DNA of 64,000 nt from WRDF01 sp031552235 (lineage in GTDB: Bacteria; Bacteroidota; Bacteroidia; Bacteroidales; Rikenellaceae), in contig JAVBMR010000001.1 of NCBI GenBank assembly GCA_031552235.1, positions 1 to 64,000 of the forward strand. The letters are read 5' to 3'. A program made the translations under genes and the position numbers. The notes below the pieces were generated by a model. That model was not told where the DNA came from. It was given only the letters and a program-made list of their open reading frames with translations, and ran no database searches. The first letter of the stretch is position 1, and the number at the start of each line of letters is the position of its first letter. Shown one piece after another: positions 1 to 8,078 of the stretch.

Positions 1-102
1 TTTTCGTCAAAAAAATATATACGAAAAAAATGCCTGATTCAAAATGCTTATTTTCAGTGCTTTTGCGGTTGATTGGAAGGGATAGTCCGAGGGTTTAGGC
101 AT

Positions 103-127
103 AAAAAAGCACCCGTTTCCGAGTGCT
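103..127 (-). terminator. Rho-independent terminator of tRNA-Thr
   Basis: Read on the minus strand, AGCACTCG-GAAA-CGGGTGCT forms a stem with a tetraloop followed by a run of T. It lies 16 nt beyond the 3' end of the tRNA and fits as its terminator. Confidence 0.85.
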
Positions 128-142
128 ATTTTATCGATTCTG

Positions 143-214
<72 letters not shown>

Positions 215-255
215 GTTCCTGTTGGAGATGGCCGTTCAGAGCCATTTCGTGGGTG

Positions 256-263
256 CAAAAGTA
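256..263 (-). promoter_or_regulatory. Bacteroidota -7 promoter element of tRNA-Thr
   Basis: TACTTTTG on the minus strand matches the TAnnTTTG -7 consensus and lies about 40 nt upstream of the tRNA 5' end. Confidence 0.5.
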
Positions 264-367
264 ATATATTTTTTAAACATACCAAACATACGGCGCTAAA
301 ACCCGTTGCTGCTGTGTTTTTTCGGTTAAATACACTACTTTTATAGCCTGACAATAAAAAACTTCGT

Positions 368-583
368 ATGGAAAGGTTCAAAACGCTCAGGAAAGTAATA
401 TGGCTCGCCGTAATATTGATGTTCCTGCAACTCGTGATACTCGTCGCCGTACTATTCCCGCTTACGACGGTAATGTGGATGTCGGTTGGGATTCTGGCCG
501 TATTGACGCTCTACCTCGGGCGTATTTCGCTCGCACTGCTGGCCGAACTCGAAAAGAAAGAGCGGGACGGGGGCGGGAAGTAA
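368..583 (+). CDS. Small membrane protein of unknown function
   Basis: A 71-residue protein that I do not recognise. After a short basic start (MERFKTLRK) it has two closely spaced hydrophobic segments, about residues 10-30 and 33-57, followed by a charged tail (LAELEKKERDGGGK). This predicts a two-pass inner-membrane protein with a cytoplasmic C-terminus. The ATG at 368 follows an AT-rich leader with a loose TATAG element. An overlapping frame on the same strand is richer in Arg and lacks any such pattern. It converges on the chromate transporter genes and no functional link to them is evident. Confidence 0.6.
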   Translation: MERFKTLRKVIWLAVILMFLQLVILVAVLFPLTTVMWMSVGILAVLTLYLGRISLALLAELEKKERDGGGK

Positions 584-637
584 GGTCGGCGAAAGCCGGA
601 GCGACCACCCTCCGCCGGCGGCAGATCGCGCAACGAA

Positions 638-1162
638 TCAGGAATATATCAGGAACCCGGCGATCCCTGAGGCGATTATGAGCAGTATGGGGTTCACTTT
701 GAGAAGCGAAACGATCAGCGCCGCCCCGAAGATGGCCCAGCTTTTCCAGTCGATGAAAGTCGCCGGCGTGACAAGCAACAAAGCTGCCGCGGCGATCATG
801 CCTATTACCATGGGCTGCATGCCCCTCAGCGCCCCGACGACGTAACAGTTGTGGCGGAGTTTCATGTAGAACCTCGTTATCACGATCATTACGGTAAGCG
901 CCGGGAGGCAGACCGCTACGGTGGCCAGCACCGCGCCCCAAACACTTCCTGTGACGGCATACCCGACATAGGTGGCGCTGTTTACGGCTATCGGGCCTGG
1001 GGTGATCTGCGAGATGGCGACGATGTCGGCGAATTCGGCATTCGTGAGCCAGCCGTTGCGGACCACGACCTCGTTTTGTATGAGCGAGAGCATGGCATAG
1101 CCTCCGCCGAAGCCGAAGAAACCTATTTTCAGATAGGAGTAGAGCAACTGTAGATAGATCAT
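638..1162 (-). CDS. Chromate transporter subunit, second half (ChrA-like)
   Basis: A 174-residue single-domain ChrA family membrane protein. It shows the family FGFGGGYAM motif near residue 20 and the SQITPGPIAVNSATYVGY block, followed by three to four hydrophobic segments. The family (CHR/ChrA) exports chromate or related oxyanions, and short proteins of this kind normally work as pairs encoded side by side. The start at 1162 overlaps the stop of the upstream ChrA half by 4 nt (ATGA), so the two are translationally coupled. The substrate in this organism is inferred from the family only, and sulfate or another anion is possible. Confidence 0.88.
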   Translation of the reverse strand: MIYLQLLYSYLKIGFFGFGGGYAMLSLIQNEVVVRNGWLTNAEFADIVAISQITPGPIAVNSATYVGYAVTGSVWGAVLATVAVCLPALTVMIVITRFYMKLRHNCYVVGALRGMQPMVIGMIAAAALLLVTPATFIDWKSWAIFGAALIVSLLKVNPILLIIASGIAGFLIYS

Positions 1163-2397
1163 CGGCCGGCCTCCTTCCTTTTTTTGAGGTATGCCCAGAT
1201 TATGCCGGCCGCCGCTCCGATGAATATGAACCACATGGGCGATACTCCGAGCCGCCAGATTGCCGCGGCAACCAGCACGGCTATCCCGATCCTGTACGCG
1301 CCCATGCCTTTTGTGAACCCGAAGAGCGGGGCGACTATCAGCGCCACGACCGCCGGGCGCATCCCTTTGAAGACGGCTTCGACCGTGTGGTTGTCTTTTA
1401 TGTCGGTGAAATACATGGCTATGAGGACGATGACCACGAACGATGGCAGTACTGCGCCGAATATCGCGGCCGCCGCTCCCCTGTATCCGGCGAGGTTGTA
1501 GCCCACGAAAACGGCGGTGTTGAGCGATATGGGGCCGGGGGCCGACTGGGCGAGGGTGAGCAGTTCGAGGAACCGTTCGCGCCCGACCCACCCGCGTTTG
1601 TCCGTAACCTCGCGCTGGATGAGCGGGACCATGGCGTATCCGCCGCCGAACGTGAACGCCCCGATCTTGAGGAAACTCCAGAAAAGTTTCCATGCGATGT
1701 ACCGTTCGGGGTGGGGTGCTGTTTTCCCGGGGCGGGATGAGGTTTTTTCATGGTGCGGAGCACTGTCCGCATCGTCCGTGCCGCCTGCATTGTTCGCACT
1801 GTTTGGCCTGTTTGGCCTGTTTGGCCTGTCCCCGACAGGGCAGCCTAAGTTGCCGCCGAATTCTTGCGGCGCGGTTTCTCCGGGATGAGAGCCGGATCGT
1901 GGTGCGGTTTCTCCGTGGCCGGGTTCGGTTTTGTTTGCGCGGAGAGAGATCTCGGGATCGTCCTTTTTATTGTCGCGATATTTTGTCGGATTGCGGAGCG
2001 ATCCGGCGGCCAACTCTAAAGGGTCGGATTGCGGGCCGCTGAATGTTATTGACTTTTTTGTGGCGCATGCCGCCGTTTCGTTGAGGCAGGGCGAGGTTTC
2101 CTTGGGCCGCGGCTGAGCTTCGTTTCCGGCAGAGCTTCCGCACGCAGTTTTTTTTCGGCCTGCGGATTTCTTCTCGTTTGCAGTTTCTTTTCCATTCAAG
2201 TCACAGCCGAGGTTGCCGCCGAATTCTTGCGGCGCATCGGTACCGCAGGCCTGCGGCCGCTCTTCCGGGTTGCCGCCTGGGTTTTCGCCCGGGTGTTCTA
2301 CGCCGCCGTTTCCGTTTTTCGGGCGGCCGGCTCCACTCAAACGGCCACCTCGGCCAGCGCGCCCCAAACGGCTTAACCAACTCGTGCGGCGGCTCAT
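1159..2397 (-). CDS. Chromate transporter subunit, first half, with long disordered N-terminal extension
   Basis: The C-terminal 180 residues, from about residue 232, are a ChrA half with FTFGGGYAM and AQSAPGPISLNTAVFVGY. It pairs with the coupled downstream half. The N-terminal 230 residues are unlike any transporter: low complexity, rich in Pro, Gly, Asn and charged residues, with no membrane segment, an RPN triplet run, and the phrase APQEFGGNLGC present twice. No ATG lies between residue 1 and the transporter domain. The start at 2397 overlaps the rsmE stop (ATGA), so translation from there by coupling is plausible. Either the extension is really made or a non-ATG start is used further in. 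Confidence 0.75.
   Translation of the reverse strand: MSRRTSWLSRLGRAGRGGRLSGAGRPKNGNGGVEHPGENPGGNPEERPQACGTDAPQEFGGNLGCDLNGKETANEKKSAGRKKTACGSSAGNEAQPRPKETSPCLNETAACATKKSITFSGPQSDPLELAAGSLRNPTKYRDNKKDDPEISLRANKTEPGHGETAPRSGSHPGETAPQEFGGNLGCPVGDRPNRPNRPNSANNAGGTDDADSAPHHEKTSSRPGKTAPHPERYIAWKLFWSFLKIGAFTFGGGYAMVPLIQREVTDKRGWVGRERFLELLTLAQSAPGPISLNTAVFVGYNLAGYRGAAAAIFGAVLPSFVVIVLIAMYFTDIKDNHTVEAVFKGMRPAVVALIVAPLFGFTKGMGAYRIGIAVLVAAAIWRLGVSPMWFIFIGAAAGIIWAYLKKRKEAGR
1797..1830. repeat. 9-bp tandem repeat in the ChrA N-terminal extension
   Basis: The unit CTGTTTGGC is repeated about three and a half times in tandem. On the coding strand it encodes the (Arg-Pro-Asn)n run of the ChrA extension. Repeat slippage in phase with codons would lengthen or shorten the protein without a frameshift. 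Confidence 0.85.
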
Positions 2398-3101
2398 AGG
2401 TTGGCGAACGATGTGAACATGACGGCGGCGAGGGCGGCGGTTTCGGTGCGCAGGCGCGCTTCGCCCAATGTCACGGCGGTAAATCCGTTGGCCAGCGCCA
2501 ACTCCACCTCCTCGCGCGAAAAATCACCCTCGGGGCCTATCAGTATCAGTGTATTGCCGCCACGGGCGAGGACGTCCTTGATCGGTTGCCGTTCCCCGGC
2601 GTCTGGCCGGCAGTGGGCGATGAGTTTCTGCCCTTCGAACGGCCGCATGATCACATCTTTCGCGTCAATCATAGGCTCCACGGCTGGGTGGTATGCCTTG
2701 AGCGACTGTTTCACGGCGCTCGTGACGACCTTTTCAAGGCGGTCTTCCTTGACAGTGCGGCGTTCGCTGTGGGCGCTTGCGATGGGGATGAAAACGTCGC
2801 ACCCCACCTCCGTCGCCTTTTCGAGGAACCATTCGTAGCGGTCGGGGTTCTTGGTCGGCGCCACGGCCATTGTGAGCGAATATCCGCGCCTGCCGTATTC
2901 GGTTTCTGTCGATACGACCTCGACTGCGCACCGTTTCGGGTTAGCGTCCGCTATCCGGGCCGTGTACATGTTCCCGCGGCCGTCTGTGAGCATCAGCGTG
3001 TCGCCCTCTGCCATCCGGAGTACGCGGACGCAGTGCTTGCTCTCCTCCTCGGTGAGCGTGTGGTGCGGCGGGGCTATATCTGGTGCGTAGAATAATTGCA
3101 T
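2394..3101 (-). CDS. rsmE: 16S rRNA (uracil-1498-N3)-methyltransferase RsmE
   Basis: A 235-residue SPOUT-class methyltransferase of normal length for RsmE, which methylates N3 of U1498 in 16S rRNA using S-adenosylmethionine. Visible family blocks are the N-terminal PUA-like part (HCVRVLRMAEGD), EKATEVGCDVFIPI, the ILIGPEGDFSREE knot motif and LGEARLRTETA near the C-terminus. The start MQLFYAPD is typical for Bacteroidales RsmE. It appears to be the first gene of a unit with the two chromate-transporter halves, joined by 4-nt overlaps. Confidence 0.96.
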   Translation of the reverse strand: MQLFYAPDIAPPHHTLTEEESKHCVRVLRMAEGDTLMLTDGRGNMYTARIADANPKRCAVEVVSTETEYGRRGYSLTMAVAPTKNPDRYEWFLEKATEVGCDVFIPIASAHSERRTVKEDRLEKVVTSAVKQSLKAYHPAVEPMIDAKDVIMRPFEGQKLIAHCRPDAGERQPIKDVLARGGNTLILIGPEGDFSREEVELALANGFTAVTLGEARLRTETAALAAVMFTSFANL

Positions 3102-3106
3102 ATGGC

Positions 3107-3335
3107 TAAAAAATATTACGTTTATCTGTAATAATGCCCCTGTGGTCTGCCGTCGGCGGAGGGCAAGTTGTGTAACGACGCAGCCCGCCGCGTGGGGCGG
3201 CGGCAGGCTGCAGGGCTTGCCTGCGGCAATCCACCCGACGCACAGCCCTTGAGGCCGCGCTCGCCGCGCGGCCTATGCGACTTGCTCCGCTCGCCGCACA
3301 CGTGGTATTATTGCGGATAAGCATAAAAAATATTA
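3107..3335. repeat. R1 repeat element with terminal inverted repeats and 12-bp flanking direct repeats
   Basis: A GC-rich block of about 205 bp fills the gap between rsmE and the M3-like gene. Its ends are inverted copies of each other: left GTTTATCTGTAATAATGCC, right reverse complement GCTTATCCGCAATAATACC. The identical 12-mer TAAAAAATATTA lies on both outer sides (3107-3118 and 3324-3335), as expected for a target duplication, though the site is A/T-rich. The interior holds several GC-rich hairpins and no credible gene. Confidence 0.75.
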
Positions 3336-3341
3336 TCTTTG
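3334..3341 (+). promoter_or_regulatory. -7 promoter element of the M3-like lipoprotein gene
   Basis: TATCTTTG matches the Bacteroidota -7 box and lies 34 nt before the chosen ATG at 3375. It overlaps the end of the right-hand direct repeat of the R1 element. Confidence 0.6.
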
Positions 3342-3374
3342 ACAGACTCTGTTTACAAAAGTAGCGTAAAAAAC

Positions 3375-5636
3375 ATGAAAAAACCATTTATATTCGGGTT
3401 TCTCATCTCCCTCGTGCTGTTCTGTTCGTGCGACCCCGACAGGAAAGTGAGGCATAACCCGCTTATAGACCAGTGGGCCGACAACTTCGGCCTTCCGCCG
3501 TTCAACAAGATAGTTGTGGCGGATTACGAACCGGCACTGGCATACGCAGCCAAGACGCATCTGGCCGAGATCGAAGAGATAGCCGATTCCGAGGAATACC
3601 CGGTGTTCGAGAATGTCATACTGCCGCTCGACAGCTCGGGCCGCCGCCTGCGGTTGGTCGGGGAGTTGTTTGCGCTTGCCGGGTCGGTAAGTGCCGACGG
3701 AGCGATGGACAGCCTGAAGGTGCGGATGGCAGTGATGATGGCCGCGCACGAAGACGCCGTATTCCACAACGCGGTGCTTTTTGATAAGGTCAAGGCCGTG
3801 TACGACAGCCGTTTGGAGTCGGAGATGGATTCCCTGCAACTGAGGCTTACAGAAAAGACATACCTGAGTTTCGTAAGGAACGGGGCGGCGCTCACGGAGG
3901 CGGACAAGGCCGCACTCGGGCAGGTGAACGAAGAACTTGCGGAGCGAGAGGCGCTCTACGGTATAAATTTCATGAAGGCGAGGAACGAAACATTCGTCGT
4001 TACCGACAGCTCCAGGATAGACGGGCTGACGTATCCGGTGCGCACTTACGCGTCGGCGCTGGCGAAGGACAAAGGGATGCCAGGGAAGTTCGCGCTCACG
4101 ATGGAAGACCAGATCGCTGATGGCGTCCTCATGACTGCCAGAGACGGGAAACTGCGCGAGGAGTATATGAACGCCTATGAAAAGCTGGGCGCCGGGGATT
4201 CGCTGAACGGTACTCTGGCGTGGGAGATAGTGCGCCTGAGGAGCAAAAAGGCGGGACTGCTCGGGTATGGGACGTATGCCGCGTATAACATGCCCGGCCG
4301 CATGGCAGGGAGTCCCGTGGCGGTGTACGATATGCTCGATAAAGTGTGGAAGGAGTCTGCCAGCAAGGCGCAGTCGGACGAGGAGGCGATGCTGCCTGTG
4401 CGGCCTGCCGGGGTAACAGGGGGGATAAAAAAGTGGGATTGGGACTTTTACCTGGCGCAGGTGCGCAAACGCGATACTACGGTCGACCAGGAGCAGATAG
4501 AACAGTATATGTCGCTGGTCAATGTCCGCTTGGGCGCGTTCGAGCTGTGCAATCGCCTGTTCGGGCTGACCTTCAGGCCGGTGCCTGCGGAATTATACGA
4601 TGCCGACTGCGAGGCCTACGAGGTGTTCGACGTCGACAATTCGCATCTCGGGATAATGATATTCGACTACTACGCCCGTCCCGGCAAGCAGAGCGGTGCG
4701 TGGACACAATGCCTGAGGGACGGCTGGCCATACGGCGGCGATTATTCCGATCCCGTCACATGCTCGGCGTTTAATCTTATGAAGCCGACAGGCGCCAACC
4801 GGCCTACGCTGCTGTCGTTCACCGATGTGGAAGAAATGTTCCGCCAGGTGGGCAACGCCGTGGAGATAATGCTTGCCGATACGCCTTACGCAGGGCTTCA
4901 GGGGCTTGAGCCAGACCTCGCCGGAATCACGGGCGAGATGATGGCCTATTGGGCGTTCGAGCCGCAGCTGATGTTCAACTACGCCCTGCATTATTCGACC
5001 GGCAACCAACTCTCCGAGGTGAACCTGCAAAGGATATCGGGCAGCCGCAACTACCGCAAGGCATACGATATAACGAGGACGGTTGGTTCGGCCTACCTCG
5101 ATATGGATGTCCACATGAACATGGCGGCGGATTCGACCGAGGGACAAGAGTGGGCTTTCGAGCGCGCGAGCCTGTATGAAAAACACGGTATGCCGCGCAA
5201 TATCGGGTTGCCGCATTCGCTTGCGAACTTCGTACCCGTTTTCGGTTCGTCCGGAGGGGCGGGATATTATGGAAGGCTTTGGGCCGGTACGCTGGGGGCG
5301 GATATCTTTGACGTTTTCAAAAGGGGGACGAACCTGTTTGACAGGGGAGTGGCAGGCCGTTTCCGCGAAGAGGTGCTGTCGAGAGGCTCGGGTGCGCCTG
5401 CCGATACGCTGTACCGCAATTTCAGGGGGCGCGGCGTGTCACTTTCGAGTTTCCTTGTATACAATGGCTTACTGGATGCGTCTTCCCTGCCGGGCGACGA
5501 TAAGCAGCCTGACGAACCGGCCGAGATACTGCCGGCGGATACGATCCCGGCGCCCGTTCCCGCCCTCGAATTATGGAAGAATAACAGACCGCGGCAAGAA
5601 CTGCCGCCAGCACAGAGAGGCGATTCGACTATTTAG
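3375..5636 (+). CDS. M3-family (Dcp/oligopeptidase-like) lipoprotein lacking the zinc site; predicted pseudoenzyme
   Basis: A 753-residue protein aligning by eye along its whole length with the M3 dipeptidyl-carboxypeptidase family. A lipoprotein-type signal (hydrophobic stretch ending VLFCSC) suggests envelope attachment. Where active M3 enzymes have FHEFGHAL, this protein has FRQVGNAV (residues 489-496), so both histidines and the catalytic glutamate are gone. The third ligand, the Glu of the SQxxENW region, is replaced by Ala in EMMAYW. The C-terminal GGYAAGYYSYLW region survives as GGAGYYGRLW. The frame is intact and well conserved otherwise, so this looks like a retained non-catalytic protein. 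A Pro-rich tail of about 45 residues follows the domain. I chose the ATG at 3375 because the -7 box lies just before it. Confidence 0.85.
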   Translation: MKKPFIFGFLISLVLFCSCDPDRKVRHNPLIDQWADNFGLPPFNKIVVADYEPALAYAAKTHLAEIEEIADSEEYPVFENVILPLDSSGRRLRLVGELFALAGSVSADGAMDSLKVRMAVMMAAHEDAVFHNAVLFDKVKAVYDSRLESEMDSLQLRLTEKTYLSFVRNGAALTEADKAALGQVNEELAEREALYGINFMKARNETFVVTDSSRIDGLTYPVRTYASALAKDKGMPGKFALTMEDQIADGVLMTARDGKLREEYMNAYEKLGAGDSLNGTLAWEIVRLRSKKAGLLGYGTYAAYNMPGRMAGSPVAVYDMLDKVWKESASKAQSDEEAMLPVRPAGVTGGIKKWDWDFYLAQVRKRDTTVDQEQIEQYMSLVNVRLGAFELCNRLFGLTFRPVPAELYDADCEAYEVFDVDNSHLGIMIFDYYARPGKQSGAWTQCLRDGWPYGGDYSDPVTCSAFNLMKPTGANRPTLLSFTDVEEMFRQVGNAVEIMLADTPYAGLQGLEPDLAGITGEMMAYWAFEPQLMFNYALHYSTGNQLSEVNLQRISGSRNYRKAYDITRTVGSAYLDMDVHMNMAADSTEGQEWAFERASLYEKHGMPRNIGLPHSLANFVPVFGSSGGAGYYGRLWAGTLGADIFDVFKRGTNLFDRGVAGRFREEVLSRGSGAPADTLYRNFRGRGVSLSSFLVYNGLLDASSLPGDDKQPDEPAEILPADTIPAPVPALELWKNNRPRQELPPAQRGDSTI

Positions 5637-5814
5637 GCTGCCGATATTGAAATGCTAACTATCGCTTCCGCTTGCGGAACCGGCAGCCCGAACAAACAAA
5701 TAAAAACGAAATGCAGTTAACTTACCGCGCCACGCGGAGGGTGTGAGTAAAACGAGCAGTCCTCCACAGGCTTCGGCCCGAATCGAAAAAATACTTGCTA
5801 AGATTTCTACGACC

Positions 5815-6762
5815 ATGACAAAAATAGCAGCCGACCTGACAGGTCTTATAGGGAATACGCCGCTCATGGAGCTGGCGGCTTTCGGGAAACGCCACTCCGC
5901 CTGGGCTAAACTTATAGCCAAACTTGAGTATTTCAATCCTCTCGGCAGCGTGAAAGATCGCATAGCGCTGGCTATGGTCGAGGACGCGGAGCGAAGGGGC
6001 GTGCTGAAACCGGGAGCGACCATAGTGGAGCCCACCAGCGGGAATACCGGCGTGGGGCTTGCGTTCGTGTCGTCGATAAAAGGTTACAGGCTGATACTCA
6101 CGATGCCGGAAACTATGAGCCTCGAACGCCGCAAACTGTTGCAGGCCTTGGGTGCGGAACTGGTGCTGACCCCGGGAGCTGAAGGGATGAAGGGTGCGAT
6201 AGCCGCCGCCGGACGCCTCAGGGCGGAGATCCCCGGCGCTGTGACGCTCGACCAGTTCGCCAATCCGGCCAATCCGGCTGTGCATGAGCGCACTACGGCC
6301 GAGGAGATATGGCGTGATACAGACGGTATGGTCGATATATTCGTCGCCGGAGCGGGGACGGGAGGGACAGTCAGCGGGACCGGCAAACGTTTGAAAGAGC
6401 TGAACCCGGGCGTTGAGGTCGTGGCTGTCGAGCCTGCCGAGTCGCCGGTATTGTCGGGCGGTAAGCCAGGCCTGCACGCAATACAGGGCATCGGCGCGGG
6501 ATTCGTCCCGGCGATATACGATCCTTCGGTGGTCGACAGAGTGGTGCAGGTAAGCGGCAACGACGCCATCCGCACAAGCCGCGAACTCGCCAGGTCTGAG
6601 GGGCTGCTGGCAGGCATATCGTCCGGTGCGGCAGTGTTCGCCGCGGCACAACTGGCGCGTCGGCCCGAGAATAAGGGCAAGAACATAGTCGTGGTGCTCC
6701 CCGATACGGGGGAACGCTATCTCTCGACCGTACTCTACGACTTCGACGGGTATCCGCTTTAG
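5815..6762 (+). CDS. cysK: Cysteine synthase A (O-acetylserine sulfhydrylase)
   Basis: A 315-residue PLP enzyme that makes cysteine from O-acetylserine and sulfide in the cytoplasm. Family motifs are LIGNTPLMEL at the N-terminus, the PLP lysine in NPLGSVKDR, the asparagine loop PTSGNTGVGLA, the phosphate loop GAGTGGTVSG and the late SSGAAV serine. An upstream in-frame GTG at 5743 would add 24 residues without family similarity, so the ATG at 5815 is preferred. The 178 bp before it carry a short repeat-like GC hairpin but no gene. It is followed by a strong terminator and appears monocistronic. Confidence 0.96.
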   Translation: MTKIAADLTGLIGNTPLMELAAFGKRHSAWAKLIAKLEYFNPLGSVKDRIALAMVEDAERRGVLKPGATIVEPTSGNTGVGLAFVSSIKGYRLILTMPETMSLERRKLLQALGAELVLTPGAEGMKGAIAAAGRLRAEIPGAVTLDQFANPANPAVHERTTAEEIWRDTDGMVDIFVAGAGTGGTVSGTGKRLKELNPGVEVVAVEPAESPVLSGGKPGLHAIQGIGAGFVPAIYDPSVVDRVVQVSGNDAIRTSRELARSEGLLAGISSGAAVFAAAQLARRPENKGKNIVVVLPDTGERYLSTVLYDFDGYPL

Positions 6763-6862
6763 GTTCTATCCGCTTTAGGCCGTGGCGGCGACAAGGGCGG
6801 AGCGGTCGCCATGGACACAGGCAACCAGCTGTGTAGTACGGCAGACTGAAAGGGAAACACAG

Positions 6863-6896
6863 AACGTGCGGCTTGGTTAACAAAGCCGCACGTTTT
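6863..6896 (+). terminator. Rho-independent terminator after cysK
   Basis: A 12-bp stem (AACGTGCGGCTT / AAGCCGCACGTT) with a short loop followed by T residues, 100 nt after the cysK stop. Confidence 0.85.
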
Positions 6897-6951
6897 CGTT
6901 CCGTAAATTTTCAGGTTTACTTTCAACGCATATCCGCAAAATACCCCTGAC

Positions 6952-7380
6952 TTTAATCTCCACGGGTTAATTCCCCGCTGCTTGCTGCGCTTGATAAATT
7001 CAGGATCGGTCTGAATTTTAGTTGGTGGTATTTTAAGCGGCTTGTTTTTCGGCCTTCACAGAAGGCCGGCAGCCCGAAGCTCCGCCGTGCGGGGGGGGCT
7101 ATTCACATCGTTGCTGTCATCCCACCGCGAACTTCGGCTTGATAACCATGTATCCGTAAAAACAAATTCGCCAACCTAATTTCCGGACTGATCCTAAATT
7201 CACATTTCGGGGGTCGGTACAAAGTGCCGGGCTGCGAAATGTTGCGCTTCAGGGAGGGCAAAGGCCGCTTGCGGATTTTGCCGAGCGTCAGCAACAAAAA
7301 GGAACTTAATGTGGCGACTGCCGCAGGCAGTCGCCGTCTTTACGATACCCCGTAGCTTGCTACGGCGTGGTTTATTAGAT
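6952..7380. repeat. R2 dispersed repeat, interrupted copy
   Basis: Shares long near-identical blocks with copies near 19275 and 59862, including the phrase AACAAAAAGGAACTTAATGT and a CTTGCGGATTTTGCCGAGC block. Removing the 192-bp insertion at 7003-7194 and one copy of its target duplication restores the reading of the uninterrupted copies (GATAAATTCACATT). Confidence 0.8.
7003..7194. mobile_element. 192-bp MITE-like insertion with 19-bp TIRs and 8-bp target duplication
   Basis: The ends are inverted repeats: left GGATCGGTCTGAATTTTAG, right reverse complement GGATCAGTCCGGAAATTAG. TAAATTCA is duplicated directly on both sides (6995-7002 and 7195-7202), while uninterrupted R2 copies contain it once. 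It carries no gene, so it would need a transposase supplied elsewhere. A TCGGCCTTC/GAAGGCCG hairpin inside resembles that of R3-type repeats near 16670 and 46480. Confidence 0.8.
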
Positions 7381-7558
7381 CTTTGTTAATTTCACGGTGT
7401 CGCTTCGCTACGTCAGCAACCTTCCGCCTCACGCGGCAGACTGGTCGCTTAGGCTTCTTCCGACAGGGCGGGAGAGTCTATGCACACCCGAAGCGCTGTA
7501 ATGCAAAACTACGCCCGCCGCCGGATTGCACCGCATGGGTGATATTGCGGATAGGCGT

Positions 7559-8041
7559 TTACTTTTTATCCGCTCCCGAATTTCCCAAAAGTACGCTTTC
7601 GATGGCCTCCCTGAGGTCGGCTTTCGACATCGAGCCGATCGATATCTGCGGTCTGCCGTCCATCGGGACGAAAAGCAGCGTAGGCAGCGATTCTATATTG
7701 AACGCCGCGCTGATCTCCGGTTCCTTGTCCACGTCGACCTTGTAGACGTAGATTTTGTCCTTATATTCGCCGCCAAGCTCCTCTAACAGGGGTGCTATCG
7801 ATCTGCATGGCCCGCACCAGTCGGCATAGAAATCTATCACGGCCGGTTTGTCGCCGAGGTATTTCAACTCTTCCGTGTCCGATTCGAAATCAAAGGCCTT
7901 TTTCAGGAAGTCGGCTTTTGTCAGATGTATGGCGTTTACGGTTTTGCTGTCTTCTTTGCCGTCTTTTTTCTTGCCCGACAGTCCGTTGCAGGATGCCGTC
8001 ACGAACATGGCCGCAAGCATAAGGAATAGGATCTTTTTCAT
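7559..8041 (-). CDS. Thioredoxin-fold lipoprotein
   Basis: A 160-residue protein with a lipoprotein signal (MKKILFLMLAAMFVTASC, lipobox TASC) and a charged linker. The thioredoxin domain runs from about residue 40 with the redox motif DFYADWCGPCR, the VDVDKEP strand and the cis-proline segment ESLPTLL. It probably reduces or transfers disulfides on proteins at the outer face of the inner membrane or in the periplasm. The gene stands alone, downstream of a conserved leader and beside a minus-strand YjbR-like gene 37 nt upstream, so the two could be cotranscribed. Confidence 0.93.
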   Translation of the reverse strand: MKKILFLMLAAMFVTASCNGLSGKKKDGKEDSKTVNAIHLTKADFLKKAFDFESDTEELKYLGDKPAVIDFYADWCGPCRSIAPLLEELGGEYKDKIYVYKVDVDKEPEISAAFNIESLPTLLFVPMDGRPQISIGSMSKADLREAIESVLLGNSGADKK

Positions 8042-8078
8042 GGTTTTTTATTTTAATAGGTGTAAATGTAATGATTAT

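Larger units (their letters stand above)
6929..7557. repeat. Composite R1 frame enclosing an R2 copy and a MITE
   Basis: This non-coding stretch begins with an R1-type left end (CATATCCGCAAAATACCCCT) and ends with the matching right end (GATATTGCGGATAGGCG). The last 170 bp resemble the interior of other R1 copies. An R2 repeat (about 6952-7380) interrupts the frame near its left end, and that R2 copy is itself interrupted by a 192-bp insertion. I see no gene. The minus-strand open frames here recur at every R2 copy and follow from the repeat. Confidence 0.7.

Noticed and set aside
7103..7297. Minus-strand open frame in the R2 copy, similar to frames at 19279-19887 and 59802-60011
   Set aside because: The similarity comes from the repeat itself; starts and ends differ between copies and the frame in this copy crosses into the MITE.
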